Source: Acidobacteria bacterium UBA7540 (GTDB taxonomy: Bacteria > Acidobacteriota > Terriglobia > UBA7540). From it: a DNA stretch of 11,778 nt. The stretch spans positions 1-11,778 of the forward strand of contig DLMI01000090.1 of assembly GCA_002478145.1 (NCBI GenBank). The letters are read 5' to 3'. The notes under the pieces were generated by a model. It saw only the letters and a list, made by a program, of their open reading frames with translations. It made no database searches and was not told the origin of the DNA. Shown here piece after piece: positions 5,083 through 11,778 of the stretch. Positions within the stretch are counted from its first letter, which is position 1. Each line of letters starts with the position of its first letter. Both the position numbers and the translations under genes were made by a program.

Positions 5083-6066
5083 TTGGCGAATATTACGATG
5101 AAAGAATTCCTGGAGGCTGGAGTTCACTTTGGCCACCAGACGCGCCGCTGGAACCCGAAGATGAAGGAGTACATTTACGGGGAACGCAACGGGATCTACA
5201 TCATCGACTTGCAGAAGACACTGAAGCTCTTTAAGGAGGCGGCCAAGTTCCTTACCGATCTTGCGCGCGAGGGCAAGACGGTGTTGTTTGTGGGTACCAA
5301 GCGTCAGGCGCAGGAGGCCATAGCCGAGGAAGCCACCCGCTGCGCCATGTACTACGTCAACCATCGTTGGCTAGGCGGCTTGCTGACCAATCATGCCACG
5401 ATCCAGAAGTCGATTCAGCGCCTCAAAGAACTGGAAGAGATGAGTCGGGATGGGCGGTACGAGTTGCTCACCAAGAAAGAAGTGCAGCGGCTGGAGCGTG
5501 AACGCCACCATCTGGAGCAGAACCTCTCCGGTATTAAGGACATGCCGGAACTTCCGGGCGCGCTCTTTGTGGTGGATTCCCACAAAGAGGAGATCGCCGT
5601 CCAGGAAGCGCGGAAGCTCGGGATCCCCGTCGTGGGCATCGTGGATACGAACTGTGATCCTGACCTGGTCGATTACGTGATTGCCGGGAACGACGACGCG
5701 CTGCGCGCCATCCGGCTATTTACCTCACGGGTTGCCGACTCCATTATCGAGGGACGCCAGGCAGCCGTGGATAAACAACTGGAAGAAGAAAAGATTGCGG
5801 CGGAGAAGGCGGCGGAGGAGTTGGAAGCTCAACGCCTTGACGCAGCTATAGCGGCCGGTGAGGCGCCGCCACCTGAGAGCCAGAGCGGCGAAGAGTTCTT
5901 TGTGGGTAAAGAAGGGATTGACCTTTCTTCTGCTGTGCGGGAGGCTGAGGAGAGCGCCGACGGCCGGGTGCGTGTCCCCAAGATCAGACGCAAGGGCATT
6001 GAGCCGAAGGGCCGTTCTCGAAAGGGCGAGGATGGCGATGGCACCCCGATGCCTGACATACCCTAG
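5083..6066 (+). CDS. rpsB: 30S ribosomal protein S2 with a long C-terminal extension
   Basis: S2 binds between head and body of the 30S subunit near S1. The core is clear: [99 protein letters not shown], and [17 protein letters not shown]. The start is TTG 5083, decided by GAGGAGGAG (5072-5080) immediately upstream and by the standard MANITMK beginning; the next ATG (5098) is too far from that site and would drop conserved residues. At 327 aa it is about 85 residues longer than E. coli S2. The extra tail is charged and low in complexity ([27 protein letters not shown]), then basic, then acidic. Confidence 0.95.
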   Translation: MANITMKEFLEAGVHFGHQTRRWNPKMKEYIYGERNGIYIIDLQKTLKLFKEAAKFLTDLAREGKTVLFVGTKRQAQEAIAEEATRCAMYYVNHRWLGGLLTNHATIQKSIQRLKELEEMSRDGRYELLTKKEVQRLERERHHLEQNLSGIKDMPELPGALFVVDSHKEEIAVQEARKLGIPVVGIVDTNCDPDLVDYVIAGNDDALRAIRLFTSRVADSIIEGRQAAVDKQLEEEKIAAEKAAEELEAQRLDAAIAAGEAPPPESQSGEEFFVGKEGIDLSSAVREAEESADGRVRVPKIRRKGIEPKGRSRKGEDGDGTPMPDIP

Positions 6067-6150
6067 TGCCGGTGAATTCAAACCAAGAACTTGAAATGAG
6101 TGGGGCGGCTGGCTACGCCCACTCTTCTGGTGTGCGGAGGACATAAAAGG

Positions 6151-6801
6151 ATGAGTGTACCCGCTGAGCTCGTCAAGAAACTGCGCGAAATCAGTGGCGC
6201 TCCCCTGCTGGAGTGCAAGAAAGCCCTGGAAGAAGCTCAGGGCGACCTGGAGAAGGCTTTTACGGTGCTGAGGAAACGAGGCCAGGCGACGGCGGCCCAG
6301 AAGGCAGGCCGCGCGACTTCTGAAGGTGTGGTGGGGGCCTATATCCATGCGGGTGGAAAGATGGGCGTGCTGGTGGAGGTTAATTGCGAGTCTGATTTCG
6401 TGGCCCGAAACGAAGAATTCCAGCAATTGGTCCACGACCTGGCCATGCAAATCTGTGCCACCGATCCCCGTTTCATCCGAAAAGAAGACGTCACGGCTGA
6501 AGTTCTGGAGCGGGAAAGGGAAATCCTGAAGGAGCAGGCTGCGGCTTCGGGCAAGCCCGAGTCCGTATTGGATCGAATTGTGGAGGGCAGGCTGGGAAAG
6601 TTTTACGAAGATAACTGCCTTTACGAACAGCACTTTATCAAAGACACGACAGGAGCGGTCACCATTGGAGAGTTGATCGCTTCTAAAATTGCCAAGTTTG
6701 GAGAGAACATCACGGTCCGCCGATTCGCGCGTTTCAAGGTGGGGGAAGGCATGACGACGCCTGCGGCGGGAGCTCCGGCGGAGGCGCCCAAGGTCGGTTA
6801 A
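6151..6801 (+). CDS. tsf: Elongation factor Ts, short form (216 aa)
   Basis: EF-Ts exchanges GDP for GTP on EF-Tu. The N-terminal UBA-like domain is visible (VKKLREISGAPLLECKKALE), with SGAPLLECKK where many homologues have TGAGMMDCKK. The core has YIHAGGKMGVLVEVNCE followed by SDFVAR (81-86), the motif that contacts EF-Tu. The C-terminal part has FIKDTTGAVTIGELI and GENITVRRFARFKVGEG, then an Ala/Pro-rich tail. It is about 67 residues shorter than E. coli EF-Ts, as in other short-form EF-Ts that lack part of the dimerisation and coiled-coil region. ATG 6151 has GGAGG (6136-6140) 10 nt upstream; the frame is open to 6100 but those residues are not family-like. It follows rpsB, the usual order. 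Confidence 0.95.
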   Translation: MSVPAELVKKLREISGAPLLECKKALEEAQGDLEKAFTVLRKRGQATAAQKAGRATSEGVVGAYIHAGGKMGVLVEVNCESDFVARNEEFQQLVHDLAMQICATDPRFIRKEDVTAEVLEREREILKEQAAASGKPESVLDRIVEGRLGKFYEDNCLYEQHFIKDTTGAVTIGELIASKIAKFGENITVRRFARFKVGEGMTTPAAGAPAEAPKVG

Positions 6802-6864
6802 GGCTCTGCCGCGCCAGGCATTCGCGTAGGCCGGTGAGCTACACTACCGGGGTGGACGAAAATC

Positions 6865-7581
6865 ATGAGTGAGCCCGCTTTTCGACGTATTCTCCTGAAA
6901 CTGAGCGGTGAAGCTCTGATGGGATCTCAGGGATTCGGAGTTGACCCGGTAACGGCGGCGCGGATTGCCGAAGAGGTGGGGGAGGTTCGAAAGCTGGGGG
7001 TCGAGGTCGCCATCGTGATGGGCGGCGGGAACTTTATCCGCGGCGTGGTTGCTTCCGAGTCAGGCATCGACCGCGTGGTAGCCGACCATATGGGAATGTT
7101 GGCAACCGTGATTAACGGCTTGGCCCTTCAAGACGCCCTCGAGAAGCGTGGCTGCCACACGCGGGTGACTACGGCAATTGAAATGCGGGAGATTGCGGAG
7201 CCCTTTATTCGTCGCCGTGCTATCCGTCACCTGGAAAAAGGCAGAGTGGTGATTTTTGCGGCTGGAACGGGCAGTCCCTATTTTTCGACGGACACGGCTG
7301 CGGCGCTGCGGGCTATAGAAATCAAGGCGGACGTAATCCTGAAAGCCACGAAGGTGGATGGCGTCTATGATGCGGACCCCCAAAAGGTCCCCGATGCCAA
7401 GATGTTCTCGCGTATTAATTATCTGGATGTGCTATCCCGCGGGCTGAAAGTGATGGACACCACGGCTATTTCGATGTGCATGGATAATAGCTTGCCGATT
7501 ATCGTATTTAATCTTAATGTGCCGGGCAACCTCAAACGCGTCATTCTGGGTGAAAAGATCGGCTCACTGGTAGTTCGTTGA
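6865..7581 (+). CDS. pyrH: UMP kinase
   Basis: UMP kinase phosphorylates UMP to UDP with ATP in pyrimidine nucleotide synthesis. It belongs to the amino-acid kinase fold, not the eukaryotic UMP/CMP kinase fold. Motifs are KLSGEAL (12-18), GGGNFIRG (53-60), [20 protein letters not shown] (73-92), [17 protein letters not shown] (134-150) and [12 protein letters not shown] (161-172), all in the expected order. The length of 238 aa is normal. ATG 6865 follows a GGTGGA sequence. It lies in the conserved tsf-pyrH-frr order, and its stop is 27 bp before the frr start. Confidence 0.95.
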   Translation: MSEPAFRRILLKLSGEALMGSQGFGVDPVTAARIAEEVGEVRKLGVEVAIVMGGGNFIRGVVASESGIDRVVADHMGMLATVINGLALQDALEKRGCHTRVTTAIEMREIAEPFIRRRAIRHLEKGRVVIFAAGTGSPYFSTDTAAALRAIEIKADVILKATKVDGVYDADPQKVPDAKMFSRINYLDVLSRGLKVMDTTAISMCMDNSLPIIVFNLNVPGNLKRVILGEKIGSLVVR

Positions 7582-7608
7582 GTGCCCGGGCGGAAAGGCG
7601 GGCGAAAG

Positions 7609-8169
7609 ATGATTAAAGAGACTTTAGCACAAACCAAAACCCGCATGGGGAAGGCGGGAGACGACCTGCGCTCAGAACTGGCTTCACTGCGGACGGGGCG
7701 CGCCTCGACCACGTTGTTGGAGCACATAAAGGTTGAGTACTACGGCACGCCCACACCTCTGAACCAGGTCGCCACATTGGGTGTTCCCGATCCCTCCCTG
7801 CTGACGGTCCAGCCTTGGGACCCGAGCTTGTTGCCGGCGATTGAAAAGATTATTCGATCGTCGGGCCTGGGGTTGAATCCGGTGAACGACGGAAAAATCC
7901 TGAAGGTTCCGATTCCTCCGCTCACCGAGGAGCGCCGGAAGGAACTCGTAAAGCACCTGCATAAGGTTCTGGAGAACCACCGGACAGCAGTGCGGAACAT
8001 TCGCCGCGATGGAAACGAGGAACTGAAGAGATTGCTCAAGGATAAGAAGATATCTGAAGATGACGAACGCCGCGGTCTGGAGGAAATTCAGAAGCTGACC
8101 GACGAGACTATGGAGAAGCTCGAGAGTGTGGGTAAGAGCAAAGAGCGGGAAATCCTTGAAATGCGGTAA
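7609..8169 (+). CDS. frr: Ribosome recycling factor
   Basis: RRF splits the post-termination ribosome together with EF-G, which is encoded further down in this window. The 186-aa frame has the two-domain pattern: helices with RSELASLRTGRASTTLLEHI, the beta domain VEYYGTPTPLNQVATLGVPD and LTVQPWDPSLLPAIEKII, then LGLNPVNDGKILKVPIPPLT, EERRKELVKHLHKVLEN and the terminal helix. ATG 7609 is preferred over GTG 7582 because MIKETLAQTKTRM matches the family start; the ribosome-binding site is weak (AAAGG about 10 nt upstream). The genes that often follow frr (uppS, cdsA) are absent; rpsL comes next. Confidence 0.95.
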   Translation: MIKETLAQTKTRMGKAGDDLRSELASLRTGRASTTLLEHIKVEYYGTPTPLNQVATLGVPDPSLLTVQPWDPSLLPAIEKIIRSSGLGLNPVNDGKILKVPIPPLTEERRKELVKHLHKVLENHRTAVRNIRRDGNEELKRLLKDKKISEDDERRGLEEIQKLTDETMEKLESVGKSKEREILEMR

Positions 8170-8209
8170 GACTTCGCAAAAGTTGCTGAGGTTTTTTGCC
8201 TGAACTTAC

Positions 8210-8239
8210 TTGACAGGTTTTGAAGAGGTCTGTTAGATT
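8210..8239 (+). promoter_or_regulatory. Promoter of the rpsL (str) operon
   Basis: A perfect TTGACA (8210-8215) is followed 18 bp later by TAGATT (8234-8239), preceded by TGT, an extended -10 (TGn). TTAGAT at 17 bp is an alternative register. Transcription would begin near 8246, leaving a leader of about 80 nt. No convincing terminator for frr lies before it; a weak A/T-rich hairpin (GCAAAA at 8176-8181 with TTTTGC at 8194-8199) does not look like one. Confidence 0.7.
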
Positions 8240-8249
8240 TGAAAGGATT

Positions 8250-8261
8250 AGGTTTAAACCT
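8250..8261. promoter_or_regulatory. Palindrome AGGTTTAAACCT just downstream of the rpsL promoter
   Basis: A perfect 12-bp palindrome begins about 10 bp after the -10 hexamer, at or just after the predicted transcription start. This is a typical place for an operator, but it could also be chance or part of the leader RNA. No known regulator motif was recognised. Confidence 0.4.
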
Positions 8262-8325
8262 GATTTAGCCCCGTAGAAGCGCACAGGTATGAAAGACCCG
8301 GTGTGGGGGTGCGAGAGGCCCTGGA

Positions 8326-8703
8326 ATGCCAACTTTTAGCCAGATGGTTCGACTTGGGCGGAAGCAGCCGAGATACAAGACTTCCAGCCCGGCGCTTCAA
8401 GGCTGTCCCCAGAAGCGCGGGGTGTGCATTCGCGTGTACACACAGACGCCCAAGAAGCCGAACTCAGCATTGCGGAAGGTGGCGCGAGTCAGGTTAACGA
8501 ATGCCATGGAAGTGACGACCTATATTCCAGGCGTGGGCCACAATTTGCAGGAGCACTCGATTGTCCTGATCCGGGGTGGGCGCGTCAAGGATCTGCCGGG
8601 AGTTCGCTACCATGTGATTCGCGGGACGTTGGATTCCGCCGGGGTGACGGATCGCCGGCAGGCACGGTCCAAATACGGGGCCAAGAGGCCGAAAGCTTCG
8701 TAG
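8326..8703 (+). CDS. rpsL: 30S ribosomal protein S12
   Basis: S12 lies at the decoding centre and controls accuracy. The 125-aa protein has [71 protein letters not shown] and [10 protein letters not shown]. Lys43 and Lys88, where streptomycin-resistance changes usually occur, are both present, as is Asp89, the site of methylthiolation in many bacteria; the sequence therefore looks streptomycin-sensitive at this locus. One small departure is LTNAMEV instead of the common LTNGFEV or LTNGIEV. ATG 8326 is preceded by GAGAGG 7 nt upstream. It opens the str-type block. Confidence 0.95.
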   Translation: MPTFSQMVRLGRKQPRYKTSSPALQGCPQKRGVCIRVYTQTPKKPNSALRKVARVRLTNAMEVTTYIPGVGHNLQEHSIVLIRGGRVKDLPGVRYHVIRGTLDSAGVTDRRQARSKYGAKRPKAS

Positions 8704-8758
8704 GTAGGATTTCAAGGAGAGTAGAGAGTCTTCAAGCGCAAGATGGTGAAGATCGAAT

Positions 8759-9229
8759 ATGCCGCGTAAAGGTACAGTTGAGCGTCGAGAGGTAAGCGCC
8801 GATCCGGTTCATGGCAGCCCACTGGTTCAGAAGTTTGTGAACTGCGTCATGCTGAGGGGGGAAAAGAGTGTTGCTCAGCAGGTTGTGTACGACGCCTTCG
8901 GATTGATCCAACAGCGGGCCAACGATGACCCGCTCAAGGTCTTCAAGAAGGCGGTGGAGAACGTTAAGCCGACCCTGGAAGTGAAGACCCGCCGTGTGGG
9001 TGGAGCGAACTATCAGGTGCCGGTGGAAGTCAATCGGAATCGTCAAACCTCGTTAAGTCTCCGCTGGATTATCGGCTATGCGCGGGAGCGGGGCGAGAAG
9101 TCCATGGTGGAGAGGCTGGCCGCGGAGCTGCTGGATGCGGCGAATAACCGAGGCGGCGCCATCAAAAAGCGGGACGACACTCATCGCATGGCCGAAGCCA
9201 ATAAGGCTTTTGCCCATTACCGCTGGTAA
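8759..9229 (+). CDS. rpsG: 30S ribosomal protein S7
   Basis: S7 nucleates assembly of the 30S head and contacts the E-site tRNA. The 156-aa frame has [106 protein letters not shown] and [15 protein letters not shown], a normal S7 throughout. The start at ATG 8759 matches the family (MPRKG), although only a weak GAAG precedes it. A better AAGGAG at 8714-8719 is 39 nt away and cannot serve this start. In other bacteria S7 represses this operon by binding its mRNA. Confidence 0.95.
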   Translation: MPRKGTVERREVSADPVHGSPLVQKFVNCVMLRGEKSVAQQVVYDAFGLIQQRANDDPLKVFKKAVENVKPTLEVKTRRVGGANYQVPVEVNRNRQTSLSLRWIIGYARERGEKSMVERLAAELLDAANNRGGAIKKRDDTHRMAEANKAFAHYRW

Positions 9230-9278
9230 CCTTGGTCAAGGCGGGATGTGACCACCCTGGGCCACGATCCGCTTTGTG

Positions 9279-9293
9279 GCCGCCATCGGCGGC
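9279..9293 (+). other. Hairpin in the rpsG-fusA gap (GCCGCC-ATC-GGCGGC)
   Basis: A perfect 6-bp G/C stem with a 3-base loop, about 50 nt after rpsG. No T-run follows, so it is not a standard terminator. It may mark mRNA processing or be a protein-binding site. Confidence 0.4.
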
Positions 9294-9323
9294 TCTACCG
9301 ATCAATAGGCTGCTGGGGGGCAG

Positions 9324-9347
9324 GATCTTGATTCGAGGATCAAGATC
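9324..9347 (+). other. Hairpin before fusA (GATCTTGAT-tcgagg-ATCAAGATC)
   Basis: A perfect 9-bp stem with a 6-base loop ends 28 nt before the fusA ATG. CAGG just before it and CCTG just after (9354-9357 area, followed by TTTTG) could extend it with a bulge. Its position suggests control of fusA expression; a leaky terminator is an alternative, since the T-run is short. Confidence 0.5.
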
Positions 9348-9375
9348 GTGGCCTGTTTTGTTCGCATAAGGATCT

Positions 9376-11532
9376 ATGCCGCGTCAGACGCCGCTCGAAA
9401 AAACCCGGAACATCGGCATCATGGCTCACATCGACGCCGGGAAGACGACGACCACGGAGCGCTTCTTGTACTATACCGGCAGGACGTACAAGATGGGCGA
9501 AGTGCACGAGGGCACCGCCGTCATGGACTGGATGGAACAGGAGCAGGAACGCGGCATTACCATTACCTCTGCAGCAACTACCTGTTTTTGGAACGATATT
9601 CGTATTAATATTATTGACACGCCAGGTCACGTGGACTTTACGGCAGAAGTTGAACGGTCGCTCCGGGTACTTGACGGAGCGATTGCCATTTTAGGGGCGG
9701 TCGAGGGCGTCGAACCGCAGACTGAAGCCGTCTGGCGGCAAGCTGACAAGTATCGAGTTCCGCGCATCGTCTTTGTGAACAAGATGGACCGGGTGGGAGC
9801 GGACTATGAGATGTGTGTCAGCCAACTGCGCTCCAAACTTCATGCCAACCCCGTGGTTGTCCAGTTGCCGCTGGGAGCGGAAGACAACTTCGAGGGGGTC
9901 ATTGACCTGGTCAGGCAGCGCGCCATTGTTTGGAAAGGAGAAACGCTGGGGGCGGCTTTGGACGAAGTTGAAGTCCCTGCCCAGCACTGGGAGAGGGCCC
10001 ACCTTTATCGAGAGCAAATGATCGAGTCGTTGGGCGAAGTCGATGACCAGATTATGCAGAAGTACGTCCACGGTGAGACCATTCCAGAAGCGGATACTCG
10101 TGCCGCCATACGGCGAGCCACCATTGCCATGAAGGCCTTTCCAGTGCTCTGTGGGGCGGCCTTCAAGAACAAAGGGGTTCAGCCCTTGCTCGATGCCGTG
10201 GTTGATTATCTGCCCTCACCGCTCGATATTCCCCCGATTGAGGGTTCGGCTCCTGACGACGAGGAGAAAACCCTGATCCGCAAGGCCTCGGATGATGATC
10301 CATTCGCTGCCCTGGTGTTCAAGATCATGACTGACCCCTATGTTGGTCAGCTTGCCTTCCTACGTGTTTATTCGGGCACCTTGGAACAGGGGGATTCGGT
10401 TTACAATCCGCGCCGCGGCCGCCGGGAGCGCATTTCGCGATTGTTGCAGATGCACGCCAACAAGCGCGAGGAGCTCACAGAGATGTTTGCGGGTGATATC
10501 GGCGCTGCCGTAGGTCTAAGGAGCGTTTCCACGGGCGACACGATTTGTGATGAAGATCACCCCATCGTGCTCGAGTCCATGGATTTTCCGGCTCCGGTTA
10601 TATCCGTAGCCATTGAGCCGAAGACCAAGGCGGACCAGGAAAAGTTGGGGAATGCGCTGTCCAAACTGACGCAAGAAGACCCTACCTTCAAGGTTCACAC
10701 CGACCCCGATACGGGACAAACACTGATTTCGGGCATGGGAGAATTACACCTGGAGATCCTGGTGGACCGAATGGTGCGCGAGTTCAACGTGGCGGCCAAC
10801 GTGGGACGTCCCCAGGTGGCATACCGTGAGACTATTCTGGCTGCGGCGGAGGGAGAAGGGAAGTACGTGCGACAGACCGGTGGCCGAGGGCAGTATGGCC
10901 ACGTTTTCCTGCGCGTCGATCCCCTCCCTCACCCTGACCTTAACGCTATCGCAGAAATCACCAGGAAAAAGTCCACAAACAAGTTTGATGCGGAGTTGAA
11001 ACTTCTGTTCCTGGACGGGATTGTGGGCGGAGTCGTTCCGAAGGAATATATCCTGCCCACGTATGACGGTATCCGCGAGGCCATGGAGTCCGGCGTCCTT
11101 GCGGGTTACGAGATGAATGGTGTTTCTGTTACCCTGATTGACGGTTCATATCACGAAGTCGACTCCTCCGAAATAGCGTTTAAGATTGCGGGGTCACTGG
11201 GCTTCAAAGAAGCTGTTCGCAAGGCCAAGCCGGTGCTGCTTGAACCCGTGATGAAGGTGGAAGTGGTAGTTCCCGAAGAGTACATGGGCGATGTCCTCGG
11301 GGACCTGAACGCGCGCCGCGGCCACATCGAGGGCCTGGAAAAGCGCGGCTCGACGCAGATTATTCGCTCCAAGGTTCCCCTGGCGGAAATGTTCGGGTAC
11401 GCCACGGATTTGCGCTCCAGGACGCAGGGTCGCGCCTCGTACACGATGCACTTCTTGCGCTACGAACAGACCCCGGCGCCAATTTCTGAGGAAGTCATCG
11501 CCCGCGTGCAAGGGCGTGTGGTGGAAAAGTAG
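9376..11532 (+). CDS. fusA: Elongation factor G
   Basis: EF-G is the GTPase that drives translocation and, with RRF, ribosome recycling. GTP-binding motifs are G1 AHIDAGKT (17-24), G2 RGITI (59-63), G3 DTPGH (81-85), G4 NKMD (135-138) and G5 CGAAF (259-263), where Ala replaces the usual Ser of the CGSAF pattern. Domain II has [18 protein letters not shown]; domain IV includes [17 protein letters not shown] and [11 protein letters not shown]; domain V has [19 protein letters not shown] and [12 protein letters not shown]. At 718 aa it is slightly longer than E. coli EF-G. ATG 9376 has AAGGA only 3 nt upstream, a short spacing, but the protein start ([20 protein letters not shown]) is standard. 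It is followed by tuf. Confidence 0.97.
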   Translation: MPRQTPLEKTRNIGIMAHIDAGKTTTTERFLYYTGRTYKMGEVHEGTAVMDWMEQEQERGITITSAATTCFWNDIRINIIDTPGHVDFTAEVERSLRVLDGAIAILGAVEGVEPQTEAVWRQADKYRVPRIVFVNKMDRVGADYEMCVSQLRSKLHANPVVVQLPLGAEDNFEGVIDLVRQRAIVWKGETLGAALDEVEVPAQHWERAHLYREQMIESLGEVDDQIMQKYVHGETIPEADTRAAIRRATIAMKAFPVLCGAAFKNKGVQPLLDAVVDYLPSPLDIPPIEGSAPDDEEKTLIRKASDDDPFAALVFKIMTDPYVGQLAFLRVYSGTLEQGDSVYNPRRGRRERISRLLQMHANKREELTEMFAGDIGAAVGLRSVSTGDTICDEDHPIVLESMDFPAPVISVAIEPKTKADQEKLGNALSKLTQEDPTFKVHTDPDTGQTLISGMGELHLEILVDRMVREFNVAANVGRPQVAYRETILAAAEGEGKYVRQTGGRGQYGHVFLRVDPLPHPDLNAIAEITRKKSTNKFDAELKLLFLDGIVGGVVPKEYILPTYDGIREAMESGVLAGYEMNGVSVTLIDGSYHEVDSSEIAFKIAGSLGFKEAVRKAKPVLLEPVMKVEVVVPEEYMGDVLGDLNARRGHIEGLEKRGSTQIIRSKVPLAEMFGYATDLRSRTQGRASYTMHFLRYEQTPAPISEEVIARVQGRVVEK

Positions 11533-11737
11533 GAATGGATTGTTCGTCAGGAATGGAGAATGTGTGGCCGACTGGAAGTGCAACACCACCTTAGATTGGC
11601 GCACAGATTTGTGGCCACGCACCTGGGAACCCGGAACGGAAGCGGTTGAGGCAATATTACTCCTGGAACGTGGAAGAGATTGCTGAGGAACTGAGGCAGA
11701 AGTACCCAAGAACTTTTTCTAATTGAGGACAGCGACT
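11533..11737. other. fusA-tuf gap without a supported gene
   Basis: This 205-bp gap is longer than usual in this block. It holds an 8-bp palindrome GTGGCCAC (11611-11618) and, from 11595 to a TGA at 11724-11726, an open + strand frame with protein-like content (RQYYSWNVEEIAEELRQKYP) but no good start codon; a TAG at 11592-11594 closes it upstream. It may be a gene remnant or chance. No convincing promoter was seen. Confidence 0.4.
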
Positions 11738-11778
11738 ATGGCCAAAGAAAAATTCGACAGATCGAAGCCGCACATGAA
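11738..11778 (+). CDS. tuf: Elongation factor Tu, N-terminal fragment (3' end outside window)
   Basis: Only the first 13 complete codons are present (MAKEKFDRSKPHM, then part of Asn), the standard EF-Tu start leading into the NVGTIGHVDHGKTT region, which is outside the window. GAGGA (11725-11729) lies 8 nt before the ATG. Position after fusA is the usual str-operon order. EF-Tu would be the partner of the EF-Ts encoded upstream. Confidence 0.92.
   Translation, partial: MAKEKFDRSKPHM

Noticed and set aside
5725..6633. A 302-codon open frame on the - strand
   Set aside because: It is antisense to rpsB and tsf, both certain genes; its translation shows no family pattern.
8176..8199. Possible terminator after frr (GCAAAA / TTTTGC)
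   Set aside because: The stem is short, A/T-rich and has a 12-base loop; it would be weak and no proper T-run follows.
8424..8795. A 123-codon + strand frame running across rpsL into rpsG
   Set aside because: It is an out-of-frame shadow of rpsL with no family pattern, although an unused AAGGAG lies at 8714-8719.
1..11778. tRNA, rRNA or CRISPR arrays
   Set aside because: No cloverleaf-like segments, rRNA-like conserved stretches or regularly spaced direct repeats were seen.

Overview
The window joins an accessory, mobile-element segment (about 1-4037) to a dense run of translation genes (about 4045 to the right edge). The core genes are all on the + strand: rplM, rpsI, rpsB, tsf, pyrH, frr, then rpsL, rpsG, fusA and the first codons of tuf. 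The short EF-Ts (216 aa), the long charged tail on S2 and the protein sequences overall resemble Acidobacteriota. This is inference from remembered family sequences, not a database result; confidence in the phylum is moderate.

The accessory part resolves into two related IS1-family-like elements in tandem. Element A is cut by the left window edge. It holds the C-terminal end of an IS1-like transposase, then two nuclease-like genes on the same strand (a VRR-NUC-like PD-(D/E)XK protein and a second small PD-(D/E)XK-like protein), and ends in a terminal inverted repeat at 1291-1313. Element B is complete (1322-4029, 2708 bp). It has 23-bp terminal inverted repeats matching at 19 of 23 positions, and an identical 8-bp sequence, CACGTGAG, abuts both ends (1314-1321 and 4030-4037) as a target-site duplication. 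The left copy of that octamer is also the junction with element A, so two related elements appear stacked at one target.

Element B carries a full DDE transposase (D107, D179, E244) and cargo: a small basic protein that looks leaderless, a convergent proteasome-like Ntn-hydrolase whose GTG start puts the catalytic Thr at position 2, a 61-aa protein whose ribosome-binding site overlaps the transposase stop, and a possible 62-aa ORF on the other strand. An IS-sized element with a proteasome-fold hydrolase as passenger, next to a sibling with two nuclease-like genes, is the most unusual content here.

The core genes form two transcription blocks. A promoter (TTGAAA-N17-TAAGAT) starts 7 bp after the right target duplication and drives rplM-rpsI-rpsB-tsf-pyrH-frr (ribosomal proteins L13, S9 and S2, elongation factor Ts, UMP kinase, ribosome recycling factor). 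A second promoter (TTGACA with an extended -10) lies between frr and rpsL and drives rpsL-rpsG-fusA-tuf. A perfect 12-bp palindrome lies at about its transcription start, and two hairpins lie in the rpsG-fusA gap. No tRNA, rRNA or CRISPR array was seen.
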